Source of the DNA: JAICSD01 sp035637115
Lineage (GTDB): Bacteria > Acidobacteriota > Vicinamibacteria > Vicinamibacterales > 2-12-FULL-66-21
DNA length: 64,000 bases
Reading direction: 5' to 3'
Assembly (NCBI GenBank): GCA_035637115.1
Contig: DASPXV010000129.1
Coordinates: 19,348 to 83,347, forward strand
The notes below the pieces were generated by a model. That model was not told the DNA's origin and ran no database searches. It was given only the letters and a program-made list of their open reading frames with translations. Positions 51,176-59,276 of the stretch are shown here, piece by piece. A program made the translations under genes and the position numbers. The first letter of the stretch is position 1. The number at the start of each line of letters is the position of its first letter.

Positions 51176-51255
51176 AAACCGCAAAAACCCTTAGAATTGC
51201 GCCTGTTCCGAGGGTACGTCCCTTGCTCACTTCTACGGCACAGGGAGTTAGTCCA

Positions 51256-52302
51256 ATGTTTTCCAGACCGCTCGCATTTCTGCTGCTGGCCCTTGGGTCC
51301 GTCACGGCCGCGGCCGGAGGCGCCTACATCGCCACTCGTCACAATGCGAACGATGCGGCGGCCGTTGCAGCGTCCGCGGCCCCCTCGTCGGCGGCTGCGC
51401 CAGCCGCAGCAACACCGGCGTCGACGGCGTCTGCAACGACCGCAACGCCCGCGCCCGCGCAGCCTGTTGCGGAAACCGAAGCTGCTGTGACGCCCGCGAA
51501 GACGGAGCCGGCGCGCAGGGAGGTGGCCGCGCCCGCGGCGACGAACGTGAAACACCAGGAATCCCGTTCCGCAAAGACGTCAGTGCCCGCGGCACCCGCG
51601 CCGCGAACCACGCGCGAGAGCGCGCCAGTGGGACGAACGGTTCCGATGAACGGTGGAAGGCCCGCGTCGGCGGATCCTCAGCCCGCGCCGACCCAGGCCG
51701 CGTCCGCTCCCGGCACGCCGGAATCGGTCAAGCCCGTTGAATCGCAGTCCGAAACGCCGCGCGCGCCGCAATTCGAAGAAGTGATCCTTCCGGCGTCCTC
51801 CGTGATCGGCCTGCAGCTCGAATCGACGCTGTCATCCGAACGTGCGCGAGTCGAAGATCGCGTAGACGCGCGCGTCACGCGCGATGTGCTCGCGGCGGGA
51901 CGCGTGGCAATCCCGGCAGGCTCTCGCGTGCTCGGATCCGTCACTGTCGTCGAGCGAGGCGGCAAGGTGAAGGAGCGCGCACGCCTCGGCGTCCGCTTTC
52001 ACACCCTGATTCTGGCGGACGGCACCGAGGTCCCGCTGCATACCGACGCGGTCTATCGCGACGGCGAATCCCCCGCTGGCGACAGCGCCAAGAAGATTGG
52101 CGGCGCCGCCGTGGGCGGTGCGATCCTCGGCGCGATCCTCGGTGGCGGCAAAGGGGCGGCGATCGGTGGCGCGACGGGCGCAGCCGGTGGAACGGCGGCC
52201 GTGATGCACGGCGATCGCAACGCGGCGACCCTGTCGCGCGGCGAGGTCGTCACCGCGAAGCTGTCGGCGCCGGCGACGATCAGCGTCGAACGCCGGGAGT
52301 GA
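51256..52302 (+). CDS. Exported protein with Ala/Pro linker, TrbI-like barrel and glycine-zipper
   Basis: A 348-residue protein with an N-terminal membrane anchor or signal (LAFLLLALGSVTAAAGGAYI), a long Ala/Pro/Thr-rich stretch (about 35-170), then a folded region resembling the barrel of TrbI/VirB10 (VIGLQLESTLSSERARVEDR, AIPAGSRVLGSVTVVERGGK) and a glycine-zipper (GGAAVGGAILGAILGGGKGA, IGGATGAAGG). The ATG 51256 follows CAGGGAG. It probably sits in the periplasm or outer membrane. It overlaps the decarboxylase gene by GTGA. Confidence 0.7.
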   Translation: MFSRPLAFLLLALGSVTAAAGGAYIATRHNANDAAAVAASAAPSSAAAPAAATPASTASATTATPAPAQPVAETEAAVTPAKTEPARREVAAPAATNVKHQESRSAKTSVPAAPAPRTTRESAPVGRTVPMNGGRPASADPQPAPTQAASAPGTPESVKPVESQSETPRAPQFEEVILPASSVIGLQLESTLSSERARVEDRVDARVTRDVLAAGRVAIPAGSRVLGSVTVVERGGKVKERARLGVRFHTLILADGTEVPLHTDAVYRDGESPAGDSAKKIGGAAVGGAILGAILGGGKGAAIGGATGAAGGTAAVMHGDRNAATLSRGEVVTAKLSAPATISVERRE

Positions 52303-53696
52303 AGGACTTCCGCGAGCAGGCGCACAAGCTCGCAGACTGGATCGCCGACTACCTCGAAAACGCGGAGCGTTTTTCAGTCCTCTCACGCGTCCGTCCCGGT
52401 GAAATCCGCGACGCGCTTCCTGCGCAGGCGCCCGAGCACGGTGAGGCGTTCGACGCAATCTTCGCGGATTTCGAGCGCATCATCCTTCCAGGCGTCACAC
52501 ACTGGAACCATCCGGGCTTCTTCGCCTACTTCGCGATCACGAGCAGCGCGCCTGGCATCCTCGCAGAGTTTCTCTCCGCGGCGCTCAACCAGCAGGCAAT
52601 GTTGTGGCGCACGTCGCCCGCAGCGACCGAGTTAGAGGAAGTCTCGCTCGGATGGTTGCGCAAGCTGGTGGGACTTCCCGCCGACTTCGAAGGGGTCATC
52701 TACGACACGGCATCGGTCTCCACCCTGCACGCGCTTGCGGCCGCCCGTGAAGCGGCGGTACCCGGTGTGCGCGCGCGCGGACTCGCGGGACGCGGTGACA
52801 TATACGGCGTGCGCGTGTATTGCAGCGAGCACGCACATTCATCGGTGGACAAGGCCGTCATCCTTCTCGGGCTCGGACACGAGGCGCTTCGGAAGATCCC
52901 TGCGGACGCCGAGTTCCGCATGAAGCCGGAAGCACTCGCGCGTGCGATCTCGGAGGATCGCGCGGCGGGCCTGATTCCAATCGCGGCTGTCGCGACCGTC
53001 GGCAGCACGTCGAGCACGAGCGTGGATCCGGTCGCGGAGATCTCAGCCATCTGCAGACGCGAAAACGTGTGGCTGCACGTGGATGGCGCTTACGCTGGTG
53101 TCGCCGCGATGGTGCCGGGGTACGAGTGGATTCTGCGCGATGCGGCGCGCGCGGACTCAATCGTCCTGAATCCGCACAAGTGGCTCTTCACCCCGTTCGA
53201 TCTGAGCGTGCTCTACTGCCGGAGGATGGACGTCCTGCGGCAGGCGTTCTCGCTCACGCCCGAGTACTTGAAAACGAGTGAAGGGGACGCGGGTGTCCGC
53301 AACCTGATGGACACGGGCATTCAGCTCGGACGCCGCTTCCGCGCGTTGAAGCTCTGGATGATCCTCCGCCATTTCGGTGCGAAGGGGCTGCGCGACGCGC
53401 TCGCCAATCACATGGAGCTCGCGCGGAAGTTCGCGGGATGGGTCGACGCCAGCGCGCGCTTCGAACGCGTCGCTCCGGTTCCCTTCAGCGTCGTCTGCTT
53501 CCGCTTGCGTGATGCTGATGACGAGACGCAGGCACGGATCCTCGAAGCTGTGAACGCCTCAGGCGAGGTGTTTTTGTCTCACACCAGGCTGGATGGACGT
53601 TACGTGCTCCGGCTTGCGATCGGACACCTACAAACGGCCGAGCGTCACGTTGCGCGCGCGTGGGAATTGTTGAACTCCTCCGCGGCCGAGCTGTGA
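52299..53696 (+). CDS. Pyridoxal-dependent (aromatic-L-amino-acid-type) decarboxylase
   Basis: A 465-residue group II decarboxylase starting at GTG 52299. Landmarks are HWNHPGFFAYFAITSSAPGI, SVSTLHALAAAREAA, VYCSEHAHSSVDKA, WLHVDGAYAGVAAMV (PLP-contacting Asp) and the Schiff-base Lys in VLNPHKWLF. These match aromatic amino acid and tryptophan/phenylalanine decarboxylases. The exact substrate cannot be told. Its start overlaps the glycine-zipper gene, so expression is coupled to an unrelated-looking exported protein. Confidence 0.9.
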   Translation: MKDFREQAHKLADWIADYLENAERFSVLSRVRPGEIRDALPAQAPEHGEAFDAIFADFERIILPGVTHWNHPGFFAYFAITSSAPGILAEFLSAALNQQAMLWRTSPAATELEEVSLGWLRKLVGLPADFEGVIYDTASVSTLHALAAAREAAVPGVRARGLAGRGDIYGVRVYCSEHAHSSVDKAVILLGLGHEALRKIPADAEFRMKPEALARAISEDRAAGLIPIAAVATVGSTSSTSVDPVAEISAICRRENVWLHVDGAYAGVAAMVPGYEWILRDAARADSIVLNPHKWLFTPFDLSVLYCRRMDVLRQAFSLTPEYLKTSEGDAGVRNLMDTGIQLGRRFRALKLWMILRHFGAKGLRDALANHMELARKFAGWVDASARFERVAPVPFSVVCFRLRDADDETQARILEAVNASGEVFLSHTRLDGRYVLRLAIGHLQTAERHVARAWELLNSSAAEL

Positions 53697-53754
53697 CCTG
53701 AAGGCACATCGCTTGCAGCCACTCCGGCGGACCGTTTTTCCGAGGAGTGACTTG

Positions 53755-54396
53755 ATGTCTGTGTGTAAACGGCTTGTTACTGCTGCTCTATTTGCGGCGG
53801 CGTCCCTCGCGACGCCATCTGCCGCGTCAGCCGACTGGGTGCTGACGCCGTTCGTCGGCGCGAACTTCAAAGGTGCAGCCGACGTGACTGGGAATGGGGG
53901 GACGAGCTTCGCGAACAAGTTCGAGAAGAAAATCGATTACGGCATATCGCTCGCCGGTATGGGCAAGGGCGCCGTCGGATTCGAGGTTGATTTCGGTTAC
54001 TCGCCGAACTTCTTCGAGACCGGCACCGCGTCCAACAACCGCTTCGAGTTCACCAACGACAGCAACGTGACGACGCTGACCGGCAATGCGATCATCGGCA
54101 TTCCAATCGGCGGTCAGCGCGGCGGCTCCGTCCGGCCATATATCGTCGGCGGCGTTGGGCTGATCCGCACGAACGTGCAGGACGTCGGGCAGTTCTTCGA
54201 CGTGAACTCGAAGAACGACTTCGGGTTCGACGTCGGTGGCGGCCTGATGGGATTCTTCAACTCCAACGTGGGGCTTCGCGGAGACGTGCGCTACTTCCGG
54301 TCGTTCCGCGGCAGCAGCAGCGATACCATCACCGGCCTCGCACTGAGCGACTTCAACTTCTGGCGAGGCTCACTCGGCGTCTCATTCAAATTCTGA
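53755..54396 (+). CDS. Outer-membrane beta-barrel protein
   Basis: A 213-residue protein with a signal peptide (LVTAALFAAASLATPSAASA|DW) and eight or so amphipathic strands typical of the OmpA/OMP_b-brl fold (WVLTPFVGANFKG, GFEVDFGYSPNFF, RPYIVGGVGLIRTNVQ), ending in an aromatic residue (FWRGSLGVSFKF), the usual signal for barrel assembly. ATG 53755 follows GAGGAG. The last 15 bp overlap the convergent argH gene. Confidence 0.88.
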   Translation: MSVCKRLVTAALFAAASLATPSAASADWVLTPFVGANFKGAADVTGNGGTSFANKFEKKIDYGISLAGMGKGAVGFEVDFGYSPNFFETGTASNNRFEFTNDSNVTTLTGNAIIGIPIGGQRGGSVRPYIVGGVGLIRTNVQDVGQFFDVNSKNDFGFDVGGGLMGFFNSNVGLRGDVRYFRSFRGSSSDTITGLALSDFNFWRGSLGVSFKF

Positions 54397-55767
54397 GAGC
54401 CACTTCTTCGTCTCGGCAAGCGCCGCGGCGACCGCTTTGGGCGCGGTCGACTGCGGCGTTTGTTTCTTCTCGATCGATTGCAGCGGCGTGATGGCCGCGC
54501 GAACGTCTTCGGCGAACAGTGGTGAGTGCTCGCGCCATTCCGCGAGCGAGAGCTGATCGAAACTGCGCCCCTCGCCGAGGAGCCTTCGGACGAGCGACCC
54601 CACGACTTCGTGCGCGTCCCGGAACGGCAGCCCTCTGGCAACGAGATAGTCCGCGACGTCCGTCGCGAGGAGCAGTCCCGATGCCGCGCGCGTTGTGACC
54701 GCCGGATTCGGGCGCAGCCCCAAGATCACGTTTGCGGATGCCGCAAGACAGCCCAGCCACGTGTCCTCAGCGTCGAAGAGCGATTCCTTGTCTTCCTGCA
54801 GATCCTTGTTGTATCCGGCGGGCAGCCCTTTCATGGTCACGAGCCAGCCCGCGAGATGCCCGATCACGCGTCCGCTCTTGCCGCGCACGAGCTCGAGAGG
54901 ATCGGGGTTCTTCTTCTGCGGCATCAGGCTGCTGCCGGTCGCGGCGGAATCGGCAAGCTCAAAGAATCCGAACTCTTCGGACGTGAACAGGATGAAATCC
55001 TCGGCGATGCGACTGAGGTGCACCATCCCGAGCGAAGCGGCGTGCAGAAATGAGGCGACGAAGTCGCGATCGCCACTCACGTCCATGCTGTTTCTCGAGA
55101 CCCGCCCGAAACCGAGCGCGCGCGCCAGATCGTGCACGTCGATGGGATAACTCGTGCCGGCAATCGCTCCCGAGCCGAGCGGGAGTTCGTCCGCTTCCGT
55201 GAGCACGGTTTGCAACCGATCGACGTCACGCCTCAAGGCTGCACCGTGCGACAGGAGAAAATGCGCGACCAGTACCGGTTGCGCGCGGCGCAGGTGTGTG
55301 TAGGACGGCATCAGTGCATCGCCGGATCTGTCGGCAAGATCCACGAGGCTGCGGACGAGTGACGCGATACGGCGCTGGATCGCGGGCACGCGGCGTTTCA
55401 GGTAGAGACGGAGATCCACTGCAACCTGCTCGTTGCGCGAGCGGCCCGTATGCAGGCGGCGACCCGCATCCCCCACCCGCACGATGAGCTCGCGCTCGAC
55501 GAACGCGTGGATGTCTTCGTCGCCATGTGCGTCGCTCACGAACGACGGATCGCTCGTCCCCTTCTCGAGGATTTCTCTGAGTCCGCGCTCGATGGCGTCC
55601 GCGTCCGCCTGCGACAGCACGCCCGCGCGCGCCAGGCCTGCCGCCCACGCGCGGCTTCCGCGCACATCATCCTCGAACAATCGCCGATCGAAGCGGAAAG
55701 AGGACCCGAACGCGAAGAGTTCCGCGTCCGGATCGCCGTCAAAACGTCCCGACCAGAGATGCGCCAT
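54382..55767 (-). CDS. argH: Argininosuccinate lyase
   Basis: A 461-residue enzyme that splits argininosuccinate to arginine and fumarate, the last step of arginine synthesis. The fumarase/lyase signature GSSLMPQKKNPDPLE with the catalytic Ser loop is present, as are HTGRSRNEQVAVDLRLYL and SYTHLRRAQPVLVAHFLLS. Length is normal. It starts at ATG 55767, overlapping the argG stop by one base (TGATG), in the order argR-argG-argH. Confidence 0.95.
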   Translation of the reverse strand: MAHLWSGRFDGDPDAELFAFGSSFRFDRRLFEDDVRGSRAWAAGLARAGVLSQADADAIERGLREILEKGTSDPSFVSDAHGDEDIHAFVERELIVRVGDAGRRLHTGRSRNEQVAVDLRLYLKRRVPAIQRRIASLVRSLVDLADRSGDALMPSYTHLRRAQPVLVAHFLLSHGAALRRDVDRLQTVLTEADELPLGSGAIAGTSYPIDVHDLARALGFGRVSRNSMDVSGDRDFVASFLHAASLGMVHLSRIAEDFILFTSEEFGFFELADSAATGSSLMPQKKNPDPLELVRGKSGRVIGHLAGWLVTMKGLPAGYNKDLQEDKESLFDAEDTWLGCLAASANVILGLRPNPAVTTRAASGLLLATDVADYLVARGLPFRDAHEVVGSLVRRLLGEGRSFDQLSLAEWREHSPLFAEDVRAAITPLQSIEKKQTPQSTAPKAVAAALAETKKWLSEFE

Positions 55768-56903
55768 CAGTGAACCGTCGTTTTGGAAGAAGGCGGGTTC
55801 GCGTAAGTCACGGTCGAGCCTTGCGGGGCCTCGATCGCCATGGGGGAACGGCGCCCGACCACGCGACAGTCGCCTTTGAATAGTTTGAGACGGACGGCGC
55901 CGGTGACGCGCGGCTGGATGGTCGCCATGAACGCGTCGATCGCCTCGCGCGTCGGCGAGAACCAGCGGCCGTTGTAGGCCAAGTCCGCGTAGGCGCGGCC
56001 GAGATCGTGGGCCAGCCGCTCGAGCTCGCGCGGAATCACCAGCTTCTCGAGCTCGCTGTGCGCGGTGTGGAGCACTACAGCCGCGGGCGCCTCGTAGATC
56101 TCGCGCGACTTGGCGCCGGACGTGGCGTTTTCGACCATGTCGATCCGGCCGACGCCGTGCGCGCCGGCGATGGTCTCCACGCTCTCGATCAGTTCGATGA
56201 GCGGCATCTCGATGCCGTTCGCGCGAAGCGGCACGCCCGATTCGAACTCGACCTCGACGTAGGCCGGTTCGTCTGGACAATCACGCGGCGATCGCGTGAG
56301 CGCGTAGATGTCTTCCGGCGACTCCTGCCAGGGATCTTCAAGTACGCCGCGCTCGATCGAGCGCCCCCACAGATTCGTGTCGACCGTGTACGGGCTTTCG
56401 GCAGTCGAGGGAATCGGGATACGCCGCGTGCGCGCGTACTCGAGTTCCTGCTGCCGGTTCATGCCCCAGATGCGCGCCGGCGCGAGCACCGTCATCGACG
56501 GATCGAGCGCCTTCACGCCAAGCTCCAGGCGGAGCTCGTCGTTCGCCTTGCCGTTGCACCCGTGGGCGATGACCGTCGCTCCTTCCATGTGCGCGACGTC
56601 GACCAGCTTCTGCGCGATGAGAGGACGGCCCAGCGCGGTCGCGAGCGGATAGCGATCTTCGTACAGCGCGCCCGCCTGGAGCGCGGGAAGAATGTATTCG
56701 CGCGCGAATTCGTCGCGCACGTCGAGGACATGCGCACGCGTGGCGCCGACGGCAAGCGCTCGCTCGCGCACGTCCGTGAGCTCGCGCCCTTGTCCGATGT
56801 CGAGCGTCACCGCAATCACCTCGGCGGCGTATTTCTCCGCCAGCCACGCGATTGCGATCGACGTGTCCAGCCCTCCCGAATAGGCGAGAACAATTCGCTG
56901 CAT
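55767..56903 (-). CDS. argG: Argininosuccinate synthase
   Basis: A 378-residue ATP-dependent ligase joining citrulline and aspartate. The N-terminal PP-loop is LAYSGGLDTSIAIAWL; HGCNGKANDELRLELG and STAESPYTVDTNLWGRSIE are further conserved stretches. It is slightly shorter than the usual 400 residues, mainly at the C-terminus. It lies 4 bp downstream of argR and overlaps argH by one base. Confidence 0.95.
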   Translation of the reverse strand: MQRIVLAYSGGLDTSIAIAWLAEKYAAEVIAVTLDIGQGRELTDVRERALAVGATRAHVLDVRDEFAREYILPALQAGALYEDRYPLATALGRPLIAQKLVDVAHMEGATVIAHGCNGKANDELRLELGVKALDPSMTVLAPARIWGMNRQQELEYARTRRIPIPSTAESPYTVDTNLWGRSIERGVLEDPWQESPEDIYALTRSPRDCPDEPAYVEVEFESGVPLRANGIEMPLIELIESVETIAGAHGVGRIDMVENATSGAKSREIYEAPAAVVLHTAHSELEKLVIPRELERLAHDLGRAYADLAYNGRWFSPTREAIDAFMATIQPRVTGAVRLKLFKGDCRVVGRRSPMAIEAPQGSTVTYANPPSSKTTVH

Positions 56904-56907
56904 CCTG

Positions 56908-57366
56908 CTATCCCTTCACCCACTCCTCGAGCTGCCGCGTGAACGCGCGCGCTTCCGGTTCGCCGCGGCAGATCACCAGGATGGTGTTCTCGCCGCCGAT
57001 GGTGCCCACCACTTCCGCCAGCCGCGCCCGATCGATCGCCTCGGCAAGCGGATGGGCCTGCGCGGACTCCGTTCGCAGCACGACCAGCTGCTGGACGACG
57101 TCGAATTTCCTGAGCGAGGACGCAACGGAGCGCTTCAATACGGCGGCCGCGTCCGGCGACGGGGGCGCGGTTTCCCCCGCGAGCGCTCGCTTATACGCGC
57201 CGTCCGCCGCCGCTTTCACAAGGCCCAGATCCCTGATGTCCCTCGACAACGTTGCCTGGGTCACTTCGATGCCGCGGGCGTGCAACCGCTCGCGGAGCTG
57301 TTCCTGGCTGGTGACCGCTTCCTGATCCACCAGCTCGAGGACGAGTGACTGTCGATAGGACTTCAT
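56908..57366 (-). CDS. argR: Arginine repressor ArgR/AhrC
   Basis: A 152-residue regulator, normal length. The N-terminal winged helix is EQLRERLHARGIEVTQATLS followed by RDIRDLGLVKAAADGAYKR; the C-terminal hexamer and arginine-binding domain includes VGTIGGENTILVICRG, with the GEN stretch in place of the usual GDDT. It leads the argR-argG-argH unit and diverges from argC over an AT-rich region with ArgR-type sites, so it probably controls both directions. Confidence 0.93.
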   Translation of the reverse strand: MKSYRQSLVLELVDQEAVTSQEQLRERLHARGIEVTQATLSRDIRDLGLVKAAADGAYKRALAGETAPPSPDAAAVLKRSVASSLRKFDVVQQLVVLRTESAQAHPLAEAIDRARLAEVVGTIGGENTILVICRGEPEARAFTRQLEEWVKG

Positions 57367-57375
57367 AACTATTCA
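57364..57375 (-). promoter_or_regulatory. argR: ARG-box-like site at the argR start
   Basis: The minus strand reads TGAATAGTTATG, ending in the argR start codon. It resembles the left half of the ArgR operator (TGAATwwwwATTCA). An identical 12-mer occurs at argC, in inverted orientation at the other end of the region. Confidence 0.6.
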
Positions 57376-57386
57376 GTCGAATGGTG

Positions 57387-57416
57387 ATTATACACCGTAT
57401 TCATGCATAAATTCAA
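57387..57416 (-). promoter_or_regulatory. argR: Sigma-70 promoter of argR
   Basis: On the minus strand, -35 TTGAAT (57416-57411), an 18-bp spacer, and -10 TATAAT (57392-57387). The -10 ends 20 bp before the argR ATG. The spacer contains TGCATAAATTCA read on the plus strand, another ARG-box-like sequence. Confidence 0.75.
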
Positions 57417-57425
57417 TATAGGTCA

Positions 57426-57454
57426 TTGACTTATGGTATATCGGTTTGTATTCT
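57426..57454 (+). promoter_or_regulatory. argC: Sigma-70 promoter of the argCBD-GNAT-argJF operon
   Basis: -35 TTGACT (57426-57431), 17-bp spacer, -10 TATTCT (57449-57454). The expected start site near 57461 is only about five bases before the argC ATG at 57466, implying an almost leaderless message. Confidence 0.78.
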
Positions 57455-57465
57455 TAAGCATTGGA

Positions 57466-58473
57466 ATGAATAGTTATGCCAGCACGGTGCGGGTTGGCGT
57501 CGCGGGGGCGACGGGCTATACCGGGGTAGAGCTCATCAGGCTGCTCTCCCGGCATCCCGGCGTGCGCGTGTCGGCGGCCATGGGCGCTCCAGGCGCCGCG
57601 CCACGACAGGTGCCGGCGTTGAAACGTCTGTGGGACGAGCCGGTGAACGGACTCGATATCGACGCGCTGGCGGATGCCAGTGACGCCGTGTTCCTCGCGC
57701 TGCCGGATCACGCCGCGGCGGCGATCGCGCTGCCGCTCGTGGCGCGCGGCAAGCGGGTGTTCGACCTTTCTGGTGCGTTCCGGCTGCGCGACGCCGAACA
57801 GCGTCGCCGCTGGTATCCGAAAACGCCGGATGCACCGCCATCGGTCGTCTACGGTCTGACGGAGCGATACCGCGAGAGCCTGCGCGATTCGAATCTCGTC
57901 GCATGCGCCGGGTGCTATCCAACGGCCGCAATCCTCGCGCTGCAGCCGCTGCTGCAGGCGTCGCTCCTCGACGTCGACGCGGCGCCGATCATCATCGACG
58001 CGAAATCCGGCGTCTCCGGCGCGGGAAAGACGCCGACCGAGCGCACGCACTTCAGCGAGTGCCACGACAGCGTCTCGGCGTACGGCGTGTTCGACCATCG
58101 TCATGCCGCCGAGATCGAGCAGGAGCTCGGCACGCCGGTGACGTTCGTGCCGCACCTGCTGCCGATCGATCGCGGAATTCTCGAGACGATCTACGCGCGC
58201 TTGGTGCCGGGTGCGGACGAGGCCGCAGTTGGCGCGGCGCTGCACGCCGCTTACGCGGACTCACCATTCGTGCGGCTGACCGGCAAGGACCTGCCCGAAA
58301 TCAAGCACGTGGCGCACACGAACTTCTGCGACATCGGCTGGCGCGTCAATCCGGCGACACGGCAGATCGTGTTGATCTCCTGCATCGACAACCTCGTAAA
58401 AGGGGCGGCGGGACAGGCCGTGCAGAACTTCAACATTGCGTTCGGCTTCGATGAAGGGCTCGGGCTGAATTGA
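57466..58473 (+). CDS. argC: N-acetyl-gamma-glutamyl-phosphate reductase
   Basis: A 335-residue NADPH enzyme, third step of arginine synthesis. The nucleotide motif is VGVAGATGYTGVELIRLL; the active-site Cys (about 149) is in ACAGCYPTAAILAL, and DAKSGVSGAGKTP and HLLPIDRGILETIYARL are conserved. ATG 57466 is chosen as start although no Shine-Dalgarno is present; the promoter places the transcript start just before it. The stop overlaps the argB TTG by 4 bp. Confidence 0.94.
   Translation: MNSYASTVRVGVAGATGYTGVELIRLLSRHPGVRVSAAMGAPGAAPRQVPALKRLWDEPVNGLDIDALADASDAVFLALPDHAAAAIALPLVARGKRVFDLSGAFRLRDAEQRRRWYPKTPDAPPSVVYGLTERYRESLRDSNLVACAGCYPTAAILALQPLLQASLLDVDAAPIIIDAKSGVSGAGKTPTERTHFSECHDSVSAYGVFDHRHAAEIEQELGTPVTFVPHLLPIDRGILETIYARLVPGADEAAVGAALHAAYADSPFVRLTGKDLPEIKHVAHTNFCDIGWRVNPATRQIVLISCIDNLVKGAAGQAVQNFNIAFGFDEGLGLN
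57467..57478 (+). promoter_or_regulatory. argC: ARG-box-like site at the argC start
   Basis: TGAATAGTTATG, identical to the site at argR but on the other strand, overlaps the argC start codon and lies just after the predicted transcription start. ArgR bound here would block argC transcription. Confidence 0.6.
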
Positions 58474-59276
58474 CGACGATCCTGAAACTCGGCGGCGAGC
58501 TGCTCGAGGATGCCGCCGCGATGGGCGTGGCGGCCGAAGGGATCGCGGCGCTGGCGGCCGTGGGTCCTGTCGCGGTCGTACATGGCGGTGGTCGCGCGAT
58601 CGATGCCGACCTGAAGTCGCGCGGCGTCGAGCCACGGTTTATCGACGGGCTTCGGGTGACCGACGGCGAAACAATGGAAACCGTGGTCGCCGTCCTCGCG
58701 GGACGGATCAATACGGCCTTCGTGGCGGCGCTCACCGCGCGCGGTGTGAAGGCGGTGGGACTCACGGGCGCTGATGCCGCGATCGGCATCTCGACGCTCG
58801 CGCCGCCGCTCACCACGACTACCGGGACGATTGCGGACCTCGGCCTCGTGGGCATCCCGCGTGCAGATGCGCCCGCGCGGCTGCTGACCGATCTCATGGG
58901 TCTGGGCTACGTGCCGGTCGTCGCCAGTGTGGGTGTGAGCGCGGACGGCAGTCTGTTGAACGTGAACGCCGACGTCCTCGCCGCGCACCTGGCGCGCGCG
59001 GCCTCGGCGGTGCGGCTGATCATCGCGGGGACAACCGCAGGCGTGTTCGATGCCGCCGGCGTCACATGCGAGCGGCTCCAGGCGGGTGATGCGCGCCGGA
59101 TGATGGAAGCGGGCACCGCGGTAGGCGGCATGGTCGCAAAGCTCCGCGCCTGCCTGCAGGCAATCGACGGCGGCGTCCGAGAAGTACGGATCGTCGACGG
59201 CCGGGCCGCCGAATACGCGACGGCGCCGGGCACCACGATCGTTGGTGCGGAAGATCGCGAGCACACGAGATGTTGA
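58470..59276 (+). CDS. argB: Acetylglutamate kinase
   Basis: A 268-residue amino-acid kinase. The Lys-Gly-Gly motif is ILKLGGELLED at the N-terminus, the substrate loop VVHGGGRAIDADLKSRG, and GVSADGSLLNVNADVLAAHL and GGMVAKLRACLQAI are conserved. It starts at TTG 58470 inside the argC stop (TTGA). The short N-terminus lacks the extra helix seen in arginine-inhibited hexameric kinases, so feedback inhibition by arginine may be absent; that is inference. Confidence 0.93.
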   Translation: MTTILKLGGELLEDAAAMGVAAEGIAALAAVGPVAVVHGGGRAIDADLKSRGVEPRFIDGLRVTDGETMETVVAVLAGRINTAFVAALTARGVKAVGLTGADAAIGISTLAPPLTTTTGTIADLGLVGIPRADAPARLLTDLMGLGYVPVVASVGVSADGSLLNVNADVLAAHLARAASAVRLIIAGTTAGVFDAAGVTCERLQAGDARRMMEAGTAVGGMVAKLRACLQAIDGGVREVRIVDGRAAEYATAPGTTIVGAEDREHTRC

